Part shown: positions 1-6,853 of the stretch, one piece after another
Layout of the letters: each line of letters begins with the position of its first letter
Position numbering within the stretch: position 1 is the stretch's first letter
Source of the DNA: a virus
Strand: one strand, 5' to 3'
Length of the DNA: 20,492 bases
IMG/VR virus record: IMGVR_UViG_3300042450_001057
Coordinates: 1-20,492 of that record
The notes under the pieces: model-generated
The model's input: the letters and a program-made list of their open reading frames with translations, nothing else
Told to the model about the DNA's origin: nothing
Database searches by the model: none
Translations under genes and position numbers: made by a program

Positions 1-2
1 AA

Positions 3-1319
3 GAGTTGGCAGATAGTTTTTATAACTTTTCGTTGACGCAAGGCGACCCTACGCTAATTATGTCTGCGTACAACGCACGGCAAGCTGCCAAAGAACGTAG
101 CGCGTATCAAGCCAGCCGCACGCCTGGGGCTCCTGCCGCGCCTGCTATTGCATCCGCGCAAGAACTACCGGGTGTAACAGTTGGCGGGCCAAATCCTCCT
201 AACATGCTTGGGGGCGCTCCCATGCCTACGGCTAACAGGCTGGCACCTGCGCCTGTTGCTCCTGCTGCGCCGGTCAATCAGTTGGGAGTAGATACAAATG
301 CAATGCAAACTCGCATTGATGAACTACGAAGCATGTACCCAAATGTGCCACAAGCGCAAAAGGAAGCTGACAGACTTCAAAAGCAACTAGATGAATCCCG
401 CAAGCTATTTTCAGTTGGTGGAAACTTAGTAACTGGCGCTGGTGAGGTTCGCTACAAAGCGCCGGATAAGACGGCTGCGCCACCAAGTATGGTTGCTGAG
501 TACATGTTTGCTACAACACCTGCCGGTGGTAATTTTGTAGGGTCGTACCAACAATTTGTAACCGCCCGTTCTGCTGCTGGCCGCGCTCCGGCTCAACCTC
601 GCGCTGAACCTGCGCCAACAATTACGCAAATTGTTGATCCTACCAATCCCAATCAAATGATTACCATTGATGCAAAACGCTATCAAGGCGGAGGGACTGG
701 ATCAGTTGGTGTGATTGGCGTAGGCGGAAAAGAGCCTGGAGCCGCCATAAGACAAAATAAAGTTGAAGCTGGTAAAACCCAACTTGCCGACGACTTGGAA
801 AATTTAAGGGCATCGTTTTTAACATTAGATAAAATGCGGGCTATCCCAAGCACCAATCGAAACCCGTTATCAAACATTGCGTCTGCCACCGCAGCAACAG
901 GCATTGGACAAATTTTAGGTAGGGCTACCGGCACTGAAGCGCAAGTAGAACGCGAAGTTATTAACAGCGCCCGTACACGATTGGTCAATTCAATTAAAAA
1001 CGCTACAGGAATGTCGGCGCAGCAACTCAACTCAAATGTTGAATTGCAAACCATGCTTAAATCCATTTCTGATCCTGGACAACCAGTTCAGGCCGCGCTG
1101 CGAATTATTGAGGACATTGAAAACGCATACGTCAAAGGCGCGGAAATGCCTAAAAAGAACGCGCCCGGGGGCGGCGGCGCGCCCGCGCCTGCTGCGGCAG
1201 CAGGAGTTGCGCCAACGCAAGACGCAGTTAATTTCTTGCGCGCAAATCCCGGCCTCAAAACGCAATTTGACGCTAAATATGGCGCTGGTGCCGCCGCCCG
1301 TATTCTTGAAGGCAAATAA
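3..1319 (+). CDS. Probable internal virion/ejection-type protein (5' end outside window)
   Basis: The frame is open to the left edge. A TTG at 6 is the first possible start, but the reading frame continues upstream of it, so the gene is probably truncated; 438 residues are visible. The N-terminal third is rich in Ala, Pro and Gly. Residues about 97-133 look coiled-coil forming, with charged heptad-like spacing. Residues about 255-385 form a helical block containing ATGMSAQQLNSN and end in IEDIENAYVKG; I associate this style with internal proteins of podovirus-like phages. The C-terminus (FLRANPGLKTQFDAKYG near the end) is a tail I have seen on other phage structural proteins. The stop TAA overlaps the next ATG by one base (TAATG), so translation is probably coupled. 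No enzymatic motif was recognised. The virion role is inferred from composition and from its place before the next large structural-type protein and the lysis genes. Confidence 0.75.
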   Translation, partial: ELADSFYNFSLTQGDPTLIMSAYNARQAAKERSAYQASRTPGAPAAPAIASAQELPGVTVGGPNPPNMLGGAPMPTANRLAPAPVAPAAPVNQLGVDTNAMQTRIDELRSMYPNVPQAQKEADRLQKQLDESRKLFSVGGNLVTGAGEVRYKAPDKTAAPPSMVAEYMFATTPAGGNFVGSYQQFVTARSAAGRAPAQPRAEPAPTITQIVDPTNPNQMITIDAKRYQGGGTGSVGVIGVGGKEPGAAIRQNKVEAGKTQLADDLENLRASFLTLDKMRAIPSTNRNPLSNIASATAATGIGQILGRATGTEAQVEREVINSARTRLVNSIKNATGMSAQQLNSNVELQTMLKSISDPGQPVQAALRIIEDIENAYVKGAEMPKKNAPGGGGAPAPAAAAGVAPTQDAVNFLRANPGLKTQFDAKYGAGAAARILEGK

Positions 1320-3700
1320 TGGCTACAAACCCGTTTGATCAGTTTGACGCGCCGCAAGCCAATCCTTTTGATCAATTTGACGCTGCGCCCACTTTTGGAG
1401 GGATGCTGCAAGATGAATTACTTCGCCCGTTTCGCGCTGCGCGTGATGTGGTTGCCGGTGGCGTGCGTGGCGCGGGTTCTGTTGGCGCAACTCTGCTTGC
1501 TCCACGGGATGCGTTGGAATCTTTCATTGCCCGGCAGATGGGCGCGCCGGAGTTGCAAGTTCCTGATCGTCGGGCGGCAATGGACGCAGCCTTAAAAAGC
1601 ATGGGCGCGGACCCAGAATCTTATGCTTATGGCGGCGGTAAATTGGCAACTGAAGTTGCTGGAACCGCTGGTCTTGGCGGTTTTCTTGCGCGGCCAGTAG
1701 CGGCAGTGGCCCCGTATGCTCCAGCTTTCTTTAACCCAATTGTCAACGCCCTGCGGTCGTCCGGTTTTAGTTCTGGAATGTTGCCTACAGCCGTTGCTGG
1801 CGTTGCTCCACAGGCCATCCCTTTGGCAACCCGCGCTGCCGATATTGGGGCGCGTGTGGTTGGGGGTGGAGCAACGGGCGGCGCGACTGCCGCGCTCACT
1901 ACCCCAGATGAGATTGGAACTGGCGTTGGGTTGGGCACTGGTTTAGCTGTTGCCGCACCTCCTATCGTTAAATTTTTAGCTAAAAGTGCAGGGTTTCTAA
2001 AGGATGCTTTTACTGGTCAGTTGGCCGCAGTTGGCGCGGGCAAAATAGCGCGAGATGTTGCGGGTGATCGGATCGGCGCTATCCGCGCCGCATTGATGGC
2101 AGCGCCATCCGACATTACCGCAGCGCAGGCTACATCAGGCATACAAAAAGACGCTTTTCAAGCTCTTGGTGCCATGACTAGTAAAACTGATGACATTTCA
2201 TCATTGTTAAAACGTCAGGCAGCAGACGATCTAGCGCAATTGCAACGCATGGCCGAGGGTGGGAACGCCACTGAGGCACGAACAGCATATGAGCAATCAA
2301 TTAAACGATTGAATCAGTTAACTGCCGACATGCGTAATGTTGAACTGCAAGCGGCTAACCAAGCTGCTCAAACAACCAATCGCTTGGCCCCACAAATGCA
2401 ACAGCGTGAAGCGAGCATGGTCAATGCTTTGCGTGAAGGTATGCCTGCAAACTTACCTTCTGGTGCGGCTGGAATTTCAGCGCCAGGAGTGTCTGGCATT
2501 CATTCCGGCACTGAAGCATTGCAACGTGCAAATGTTGCAGACGATGCAGCTAGACGTTTAATGGTTGCACGTTCTCAGGCGGCTAGAGGCGGTGTTTCAG
2601 AGTCAACCGTACCCGGCGTAAACGATAAACAGATTGAAAGGGCCAATAGGTTTGTATCAGAACAATGGCAGGAAACATCAGACGCATTTGCCGCCATAGC
2701 TAAACAACGCCGTGCTGAAGCTGGGTTTATTGAACGGCAAATTGGTAGCTTGGAAGATTACGGTTTAAAACCATTGGACGCGGGAAAAATTACGGCGGCT
2801 ATTGACGCCAAACTTTCCCAACCGGGTCTTCGTGCTAGTTCCAACATGATAAAGGTGCTTCAGTCTATTAGAGACGACATTGTTAACTTAACCGAAAAAG
2901 GTGGTGGCGTTATTGACGCGCACGACTTGTACACACTCCGTAAGGAAGGCATAAACGAACGCATCATGCAGATCATGGGCCAGACAGACCCCAAAATTAG
3001 CGCCAAGGTGACGCGCAATGTGCTTCAAGAAGTTCGCCCATTGATTGATGACGCTATTGAAGCGGCGGCTGGCCCCGGTGGGCCGGGCTGGAAAAACTAT
3101 CTAAAAACGTATTCCCAAGGTATGCAAGCCATTGACCAAAAAGCAATGGCTTCAGAAGCCGCAAAACTGTTTGAGAACGCGCCAAACGAATACGTTAAGT
3201 TGGTTCGCGGAAATAATCCAGACGCAGTAGAAGCCATTTTTGGCCCCGGCAGCTACGACATTTTTAAGGAGATGGGCAGCAAGATGCCTACGTTGGAGAA
3301 GTTGGCATCCAACATTCAACGCGCTGGCGAGATGAAAGATGCGGCGGTCGCTGGCACTGAAGCATTAGAAAAAGCTGTTGGTAAAGGATCATTTAAGCTA
3401 AGATTCCCCGCTTTTTTTAGCCCTAAAATTACAGCGGCTAACATGACGTTAAGCATTCTTGAGAAACGTCTTGATAAGAAAATTTTTGCTGAATTGCAAA
3501 AAGGTATGCTTTCTGGAAAAAGCGCATTGGAGATGCTTAATACTTTGCCAACAATTGAGAAAAGCAAAGCACTCAAAGCATTGGCCGACCCTACTTCTTG
3601 GGGGAAAACTGGTGCGGTGGCAGCGCGTGCCGCAACCATACGAGAACAGCCTAAAAACTCTCTTGCCCCCGACAACCAAAACGCATTGGCCCCCCAATGA
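1319..3700 (+). CDS. Large Ala/Gly-rich probable internal virion (ejection) protein
   Basis: This is a 793-residue protein. The N-terminus carries the motif NPFDQFD twice, at residues 4-10 and 15-21, separated by APQA. A Gly/Ala-rich, partly hydrophobic region follows (about 110-215). The remainder is long and mostly helical with predicted coiled-coil character (about 270-700). The composition fits a phage internal core or DNA-ejection protein that crosses the host envelope. I see no transglycosylase Glu motif, so no lytic activity is claimed. The ATG is fused to the stop of the preceding gene (TAATG), and the stop overlaps the next start as ATGA, placing the gene in one rightward operon with the holin-like and endolysin genes. 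Base composition is clearly lower in GC than the replication genes. The functional call is inference from size, composition and neighbours. Confidence 0.8.
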   Translation: MATNPFDQFDAPQANPFDQFDAAPTFGGMLQDELLRPFRAARDVVAGGVRGAGSVGATLLAPRDALESFIARQMGAPELQVPDRRAAMDAALKSMGADPESYAYGGGKLATEVAGTAGLGGFLARPVAAVAPYAPAFFNPIVNALRSSGFSSGMLPTAVAGVAPQAIPLATRAADIGARVVGGGATGGATAALTTPDEIGTGVGLGTGLAVAAPPIVKFLAKSAGFLKDAFTGQLAAVGAGKIARDVAGDRIGAIRAALMAAPSDITAAQATSGIQKDAFQALGAMTSKTDDISSLLKRQAADDLAQLQRMAEGGNATEARTAYEQSIKRLNQLTADMRNVELQAANQAAQTTNRLAPQMQQREASMVNALREGMPANLPSGAAGISAPGVSGIHSGTEALQRANVADDAARRLMVARSQAARGGVSESTVPGVNDKQIERANRFVSEQWQETSDAFAAIAKQRRAEAGFIERQIGSLEDYGLKPLDAGKITAAIDAKLSQPGLRASSNMIKVLQSIRDDIVNLTEKGGGVIDAHDLYTLRKEGINERIMQIMGQTDPKISAKVTRNVLQEVRPLIDDAIEAAAGPGGPGWKNYLKTYSQGMQAIDQKAMASEAAKLFENAPNEYVKLVRGNNPDAVEAIFGPGSYDIFKEMGSKMPTLEKLASNIQRAGEMKDAAVAGTEALEKAVGKGSFKLRFPAFFSPKITAANMTLSILEKRLDKKIFAELQKGMLSGKSALEMLNTLPTIEKSKALKALADPTSWGKTGAVAARAATIREQPKNSLAPDNQNALAPQ

Positions 3701-3921
3701 TCGACCAGCAAACAATCAACATCGCCTTGGGCGCGGCGATGTCCGTAATCGGGTGGTTTGCGCGTGAGCTGTGGACTGCTGTGCAGCAACTCAAAAACGA
3801 CCTAGCCGAACTGCCAAAAGTCTATCTTGCCAGGTCGGATTACAAAGACGATATGAAGGAGGTCAAAGAGATGCTCGGCAAGATTTTTGATAGGTTGGAT
3901 AACAAAGCGGACAAGCCATGA
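3697..3921 (+). CDS. Holin-like single-span membrane protein
   Basis: The protein has 74 residues. One hydrophobic segment spans about residues 6-22 (INIALGAAMSVIGWF), followed by a charged helical tail from about 30 to 74 containing YLARSDYKDD and MLGKIFDRLDNKADK. One N-terminal span with a charged amphipathic tail resembles small holin or XhlA-like lysis accessory proteins. The gene overlaps the upstream large virion gene and the downstream muramidase by 4 bases each (ATGA), which places it in a lysis cassette. The holin role rests on position and topology. It could instead be a membrane anchor or an endolysin-associated accessory protein. Confidence 0.8.
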   Translation: MIDQQTINIALGAAMSVIGWFARELWTAVQQLKNDLAELPKVYLARSDYKDDMKEVKEMLGKIFDRLDNKADKP

Positions 3922-4385
3922 ACTTTGATATTGCGTTTGAGCGTTTGATTGGCCACGAAGGTTCTTGGGTCAACGACCACCGAGATCCGGGTGGAGAGAC
4001 TAAATACGGCATCAGTCGGCGCAGTTACCCTGGCGAGATGATCCGCACGATGACGCTAGAACGTGCAAAAGAAATCTACCTGCGAGACTACTGGGGGCCA
4101 GCCGGGTGCGATGCGGTGCCTGACGCTATCAAATACGACCTGTTCGACATGGCGGTACACAGCGGTGTCATCACGGCCATTAAAACGCTCCAGCGCACGG
4201 TGGGCGTAAATGACGATGGCAACCTTGGCCCGATCACACTACAGGCTGTAGCGTCCATGCCTGCCCTGCGGTTCGTCGCTAGGTTCAATGGCGCCAGGCT
4301 ACAGTTTATGTCTGCCCTGCCAACCTGGCCGTCATTTGGTCGGGGGTGGGCTAACCGCATCGCCAAGAACTTGCTGGAGGCGTAG
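3918..4385 (+). CDS. Endolysin, GH108-type muramidase with peptidoglycan-binding C-terminus
   Basis: This 155-residue protein is predicted to cleave peptidoglycan glycan strands to release progeny. The N-terminus has the glycoside hydrolase 108 signature HEGSWVNDHRDPGGETKYGIS (about residues 13-33), with E14 as the expected catalytic glutamate. The usual EGGY reads EGSW here. The second half (LFDMAVHSGVITAIKTLQRTVGV, then DGNLGPIT) matches the PG_binding_3 region normally found in this family, and the length is normal. No signal peptide is visible, so release probably depends on a holin; the gene directly upstream, overlapping by ATGA, is the candidate. The last 54 bases overlap the 3' end of a convergent leftward gene. 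Confidence 0.93.
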   Translation: MNFDIAFERLIGHEGSWVNDHRDPGGETKYGISRRSYPGEMIRTMTLERAKEIYLRDYWGPAGCDAVPDAIKYDLFDMAVHSGVITAIKTLQRTVGVNDDGNLGPITLQAVASMPALRFVARFNGARLQFMSALPTWPSFGRGWANRIAKNLLEA

Positions 4386-4514
4386 CAGCTTCATCGCGTC
4401 CTTCAGGTCGCCCTTAAGCTGTTCTAACGCATCCTCTTGCCACTGTAGGCGCAGGTAAGCCTCAGTCGCAAACTTGTCTAGAGTCTCGCGTTCCCAAGCT
4501 GCAAAGTTAGGCAT
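4332..4514 (-). CDS. Small charged helical protein, last gene of leftward operon
   Basis: The 60-residue product begins MPNFAAWERE and ends PPPTK. It is strongly helical and charged in the middle (LQWQEDALEQLKGDLKDAMK), with no known motif. The frame stays open upstream to 4628, but that part lies inside the zinc-ribbon gene and looks like a shadow. An AAGG about 9 bases before the ATG at 4514 supports the short start; an ATG at 4523 is the alternative. It overlaps the zinc-ribbon gene by 8 bases and runs 54 bases into the convergent endolysin gene. The function is unknown. Confidence 0.6.
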   Translation of the reverse strand: MPNFAAWERETLDKFATEAYLRLQWQEDALEQLKGDLKDAMKLLRLQQVLGDAVSPPPTK

Positions 4515-4689
4515 ACGTTTCATCCTTGAGTTGTTGGCGCAGTTGCGCCTGTGTTTTGACTTGCGGTACCAAGGCTTCCTGCGTTGTAAACCTGTGCATA
4601 TTGGCGCACATATACCTACGGCGCACACCCTTTGGGTTTACCCGAGTCTCCAACACCTCGGTGTATGTTTCGCAGGTGGGGCATATCAT
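4507..4689 (-). CDS. Small NrdR-like zinc-ribbon protein
   Basis: The protein has 60 residues. CPTC at 3-6, VLETR at 12-16, RRRYMC at 23-28 and HRFTTQE at 32-38 reproduce the zinc-ribbon pattern of the NrdR N-terminus, with H32 likely replacing the fourth cysteine ligand (C3, C6, C28, H32). The ATP-cone domain of true NrdR is absent, so this is an isolated zinc ribbon of the type seen in phages. It may bind DNA and regulate transcription, but the target is unknown. The start overlaps the upstream gene's stop as ATGA. Confidence 0.82.
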   Translation of the reverse strand: MICPTCETYTEVLETRVNPKGVRRRYMCANMHRFTTQEALVPQVKTQAQLRQQLKDETYA

Positions 4690-4895
4690 TTATCGTGCTG
4701 CCGGATTAAATTGTTTGCTAGGTGTGAAAGATCATTTGCATGGGTGGCAAGCGTATTAATGATTCCTTTCATCTCCAGCCTGTTGCGCTCACGCTCTGCG
4801 AGGGTAGCTGCCAGCCAAGCAGTCCACGCGGTTGGCTCATGCAAAAAACCAACTTGACCGCTTAGCCATTCGCGGAATTCTTGCTTGTCGGTCAT
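4686..4895 (-). CDS. Hypothetical small phage protein
   Basis: A 69-residue protein that I do not recognise. The N-terminal part is rich in Trp and aromatics (FREWLSGQVGFLHEPTAWTAWLAA), followed by a helical segment ending NNLIRQHDK. It has no cysteines, signal peptide or membrane span. It is locked into the operon by ATGA overlaps at both ends. The coding call rests on this spacing and on its protein-like composition. Confidence 0.72.
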   Translation of the reverse strand: MTDKQEFREWLSGQVGFLHEPTAWTAWLAATLAERERNRLEMKGIINTLATHANDLSHLANNLIRQHDK

Positions 4896-5161
4896 GGTTT
4901 TTTCTCCTCAATCCTTGCTACCCGTTCCATAAAAGTATCCTCCCCCGTGTCGCCAGAGTACAGCCACTCAGCCTCCCGCGCCAGTTTTGCAACATGGTCA
5001 ACAATTGCGGCAATCTCCGCAAGTTTTACTGCGACTGCTGGCTCCCAAATGCCCACTTTCCAGCCATCGACGACTTGCCCTTGCTGCGTCAACCTTTCCC
5101 GCAGATCGTCGGCAAAATCCATCATGCGCCTGTATGCGTAATCAAATGATCCTCCGCTCAT
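4892..5161 (-). CDS. Conserved phage protein of the MSGGSFDY type
   Basis: The protein has 89 residues and begins MSGGSFDYAYRRMMDFADDL, a start I have seen on small uncharacterised proteins in many phages. The rest is helical (LAEIAAIVDHVAKLAREAEW), followed by an acidic SGDTGEDTF stretch near residues 70-78 that is also typical of this group. No enzymatic motif is visible and the role is unknown. Both ends carry ATGA overlaps with neighbouring genes, so expression is probably translationally coupled. Confidence 0.8.
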   Translation of the reverse strand: MSGGSFDYAYRRMMDFADDLRERLTQQGQVVDGWKVGIWEPAVAVKLAEIAAIVDHVAKLAREAEWLYSGDTGEDTFMERVARIEEKKP

Positions 5162-5589
5162 TTTGTTTCCCTCGCTGCGTAAATCGCATCAGCTTCGGCA
5201 CTGAGCCGATCCCGCATTTGCGTGTATTTGATCGGATGCAGGCTGTGGTACGACCATTTTTGCCCGTCCCAAAATCTTGCCGTGGACAGTGTGTACACGG
5301 CATCGGTCACCAGTTGCTCAAGATGCGCTACCTTCTCCCGCAGCCTTTGAGTCACGCACCCAGCTTTAGTGCAGCCAGCATGACAAGAGTGAACGTCGTT
5401 TACCAACGCTTTCATCTGGCCGGCGCGCTGTTCCGCAAGGCTTTTCCAGCCGTCGCGCTCTGCTGTGATGTCGTTTACCAAGGCCTTGCGCTCGGCACGC
5501 AGGCACACGATCAGGTCTGCCGCCTCCTGCACGTAGTTCGTGCCGTCTTGCACATACAGTCGGCGCAGTCTTTCAGTGATGTCAGTCAT
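5158..5589 (-). CDS. Hypothetical coiled-coil protein
   Basis: The chosen start gives 143 residues beginning MTDITERLRRLYVQDG, with AAGGAAAG placed as a ribosome site just upstream. The open frame runs to 5685, but that extension lies over the separate 42-aa gene and is rejected. The first 60 residues (LRRLYVQDGTNYVQEAADLIVCLRAERKAL, read in pieces) are a pattern I have seen in small phage proteins. The middle is coiled-coil-like, and HSCHAGCTKAGC (about 83-94) is a small Cys/His cluster that could bind metal. The stop overlaps the next start (ATGA). Function unknown. Confidence 0.78.
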   Translation of the reverse strand: MTDITERLRRLYVQDGTNYVQEAADLIVCLRAERKALVNDITAERDGWKSLAEQRAGQMKALVNDVHSCHAGCTKAGCVTQRLREKVAHLEQLVTDAVYTLSTARFWDGQKWSYHSLHPIKYTQMRDRLSAEADAIYAARETK

Positions 5590-5714
5590 GTCTTTCCTTG
5601 ATGTTTGATCCTGCCCCCGCCCCACACAAAGTACCGGGGCGATTCTGGGTACGGCGGGGTGTCTTCTTGGTGCCATGTCCACCAAAATTGTTTACGGCGG
5701 CGGCGCATCGTCAT
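5586..5714 (-). CDS. 42-aa aromatic, arginine-rich small protein
   Basis: The frame encodes 42 residues: MTMRRRRKQFWWTWHQEDTP followed by a Pro/Tyr/Gly-rich part ending RIKHQGKT. The start overlaps the upstream gene's stop as ATGA (5711-5714), and the stop overlaps the next gene's start as ATGA (5586-5589). It therefore fills what would otherwise be the only gap in this part of the operon. The RRRRK stretch and many aromatics suggest nucleic-acid or membrane contact, but no function is known. Support is the exact overlap architecture rather than homology. Confidence 0.62.
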   Translation of the reverse strand: MTMRRRRKQFWWTWHQEDTPPYPESPRYFVWGGGRIKHQGKT

Positions 5715-5941
5715 GGGGTCGCCTTGAGTGCTGCGCGTGCCATCCTCGCAAGCCAATAAATTGCCGCAGGATTCTCTAAAAATTCATCAGCGGCAGCAGC
5801 ACTTTCGACAAATTCTCGAAGCGCAGCGTTATCAGCAGCAGATACAGCAGCGGCGTAATCAATAGCGGCATCCATGCGGCACACGGTTACAGTGCCAAGA
5901 TCCGTCAGCATCTCAAATGCCGGTGGCAGTAATACGGTCAT
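5711..5941 (-). CDS. Hypothetical Ala-rich small protein
   Basis: A 76-residue protein that I do not recognise. It has a short hydrophobic N-terminus (MTVLLPPAFEML), then an Ala-rich helical body (AAIDYAAAVSAADNAALREF, later WLARMARAALKATP). There are no obvious binding or catalytic motifs. ATGA overlaps on both sides support it as a real cistron of the leftward operon. Confidence 0.7.
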   Translation of the reverse strand: MTVLLPPAFEMLTDLGTVTVCRMDAAIDYAAAVSAADNAALREFVESAAAADEFLENPAAIYWLARMARAALKATP

Positions 5942-6186
5942 GTTGTCTCTCCTTCAATTTTCAAAGCGCGAATAGCGTCCCTGCACTCTTTGAGCGCATC
6001 GTATGTCCACTCGCAAGCCATCTCGCCTGCGCATGAATTGCCCACAGGTATCTGATGCTCTGTCAGCACCTTCGCCGCAGCCTCCAGCGCAGCACGGGCC
6101 ACTTCGATATCACGGGCGCGAAGTTGGTGCGGCAGGTACGGCCACTGTGCGTTAAGGTGATCGGGCAACCTTGGCAACTTGATCAT
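5938..6186 (-). CDS. Hypothetical phage protein with helical Cys-containing C-terminus
   Basis: The protein has 82 residues. The second half (VARAALEAAAKVL, then GNSCAGEMACEWTYDALKEC and RDAIRAL) resembles a helical segment found at the C-terminus of several small phage proteins, with cysteines in CAGEMAC and KEC. The N-terminus is Pro-rich (LPRLPDHLNAQWPYLP). Function is unknown. It is bounded by ATGA overlaps with its neighbours. Confidence 0.74.
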   Translation of the reverse strand: MIKLPRLPDHLNAQWPYLPHQLRARDIEVARAALEAAAKVLTEHQIPVGNSCAGEMACEWTYDALKECRDAIRALKIEGETT

Positions 6187-6368
6187 GGTTTCTCTCCCTC
6201 AACTGCCGCAGTCAGTCGGCGCAGTGCTGCTTGCAGATGCGCTTCGCTCACCGTGGTCGCGACAAACCACAGCCCAGCGTCATATGATTGCTCGTTGGCA
6301 ATAGCTTTAGCGGATTGCGGCTCTAGCAGGTCTTTGCTTGCTTGGCGTTTTGACTCAAAGCCGGTCAT
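6183..6368 (-). CDS. Hypothetical small protein
   Basis: A 61-residue protein beginning MTGFESKRQASKDLLEPQSA and ending in an amphipathic helix (EAHLQAALRRLTAAVEGEKP). I recognise no motif. ATGA overlaps at both ends place it in the operon; expression is probably by translational coupling. Confidence 0.7.
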   Translation of the reverse strand: MTGFESKRQASKDLLEPQSAKAIANEQSYDAGLWFVATTVSEAHLQAALRRLTAAVEGEKP

Positions 6369-6547
6369 TTGTACTCCTCCCTGCGCTTGTTAAGCCGATC
6401 AATTCGGGCTACGTTGTACGCCACCACGCTCTGCGCGTACTCTGCCGCAGTCTCTGCCTCCAGTTTTGACAGATGGGCTTGCGCCAACTCGGCTGCAATC
6501 ATTTGCAGCGGCGTTGGGCGCTTGAATAGGTCGAATAGTTTTTTCAT
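6365..6547 (-). CDS. Hypothetical helical small protein
   Basis: The protein has 60 residues. It starts MKKLFDLFKRPTPLQMIAAE, followed by a continuous helix with coiled-coil character through SKLEAETAAEYAQSVV and a basic end (RIDRLNKRREEYK). The MKKLFDLFKRPTP start followed by a helix is a pattern I associate with small phage proteins of unknown function. Overlaps of 4 bases at both ends. Confidence 0.73.
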   Translation of the reverse strand: MKKLFDLFKRPTPLQMIAAELAQAHLSKLEAETAAEYAQSVVAYNVARIDRLNKRREEYK

Positions 6548-6735
6548 GGTAATTTAGCTTCTTTCAGTAATTCAAGTCTCTCCCGCGCAACGCGCAGGGT
6601 GTTGTACCGCTGGTGCAACCGCTCCAGCATGGATACTCTTTTGAGCGTCTGTCGCTCGTTGTTCAGTAAGTCCAACACTTCCGTTTCGGTCAGTGTGGAC
6701 AGCCGGTCATTTAATCCGCGCCAAGTGTTTTTCAA
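6544..6735 (-). CDS. Hypothetical helical protein, TTG start
   Basis: The protein has 63 residues, almost entirely charged helix (LTETEVLDLLNNERQTLKRV, then MLERLHQRYNTLRVARERLELL). The start is TTG at 6735, chosen because GGAGG stands 6-7 bases upstream; the first in-frame ATG lies far inside. The 5' end overlaps the 48-aa upstream ORF by 29 bases, and the stop overlaps the next gene by ATGA. Function is unknown; the shape suggests a coiled-coil partner protein. Confidence 0.7.
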   Translation of the reverse strand: MKNTWRGLNDRLSTLTETEVLDLLNNERQTLKRVSMLERLHQRYNTLRVARERLELLKEAKLP

Positions 6736-6853
6736 TTCGTGCCTCCAATGTGCTTATCTGCTTGACGCAACGCCCGTGCGCTCGGGTTGCGATGTTTAAC
6801 TGGCGCGTGCGTGCCTTCAATTCAATCTTGGCCGCTTTGAGCTTGGCTTTCAT
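6707..6853 (-). CDS. 48-aa basic coiled-coil-like small protein
   Basis: The product begins MKAKLKAAKIELKARTRQLN and ends EARIEKHLARIK. It is highly basic and strongly helical. The ATG is fused to the helicase stop (TAATG). An in-frame ATG at 6859 is a possible alternative, with GGAGG 4 bases upstream of it. Its 3' end overlaps the next TTG-started gene by 29 bases. Without it, 117 bases of the otherwise gapless operon would be untranslated. A role in nucleic-acid or protein binding is plausible but not shown. Confidence 0.6.
   Translation of the reverse strand: MKAKLKAAKIELKARTRQLNIATRAHGRCVKQISTLEARIEKHLARIK

Noticed and set aside
4515-4628. Longer start for the last leftward gene (98 aa)
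   Set aside because: The extension lies within the zinc-ribbon gene; the shorter start has a properly placed AAGG.
4987-5601. 204-aa rightward open frame opposite the small-gene operon
   Set aside because: Lies antisense to two coupled genes with ATGA junctions; composition is that of an antisense frame.
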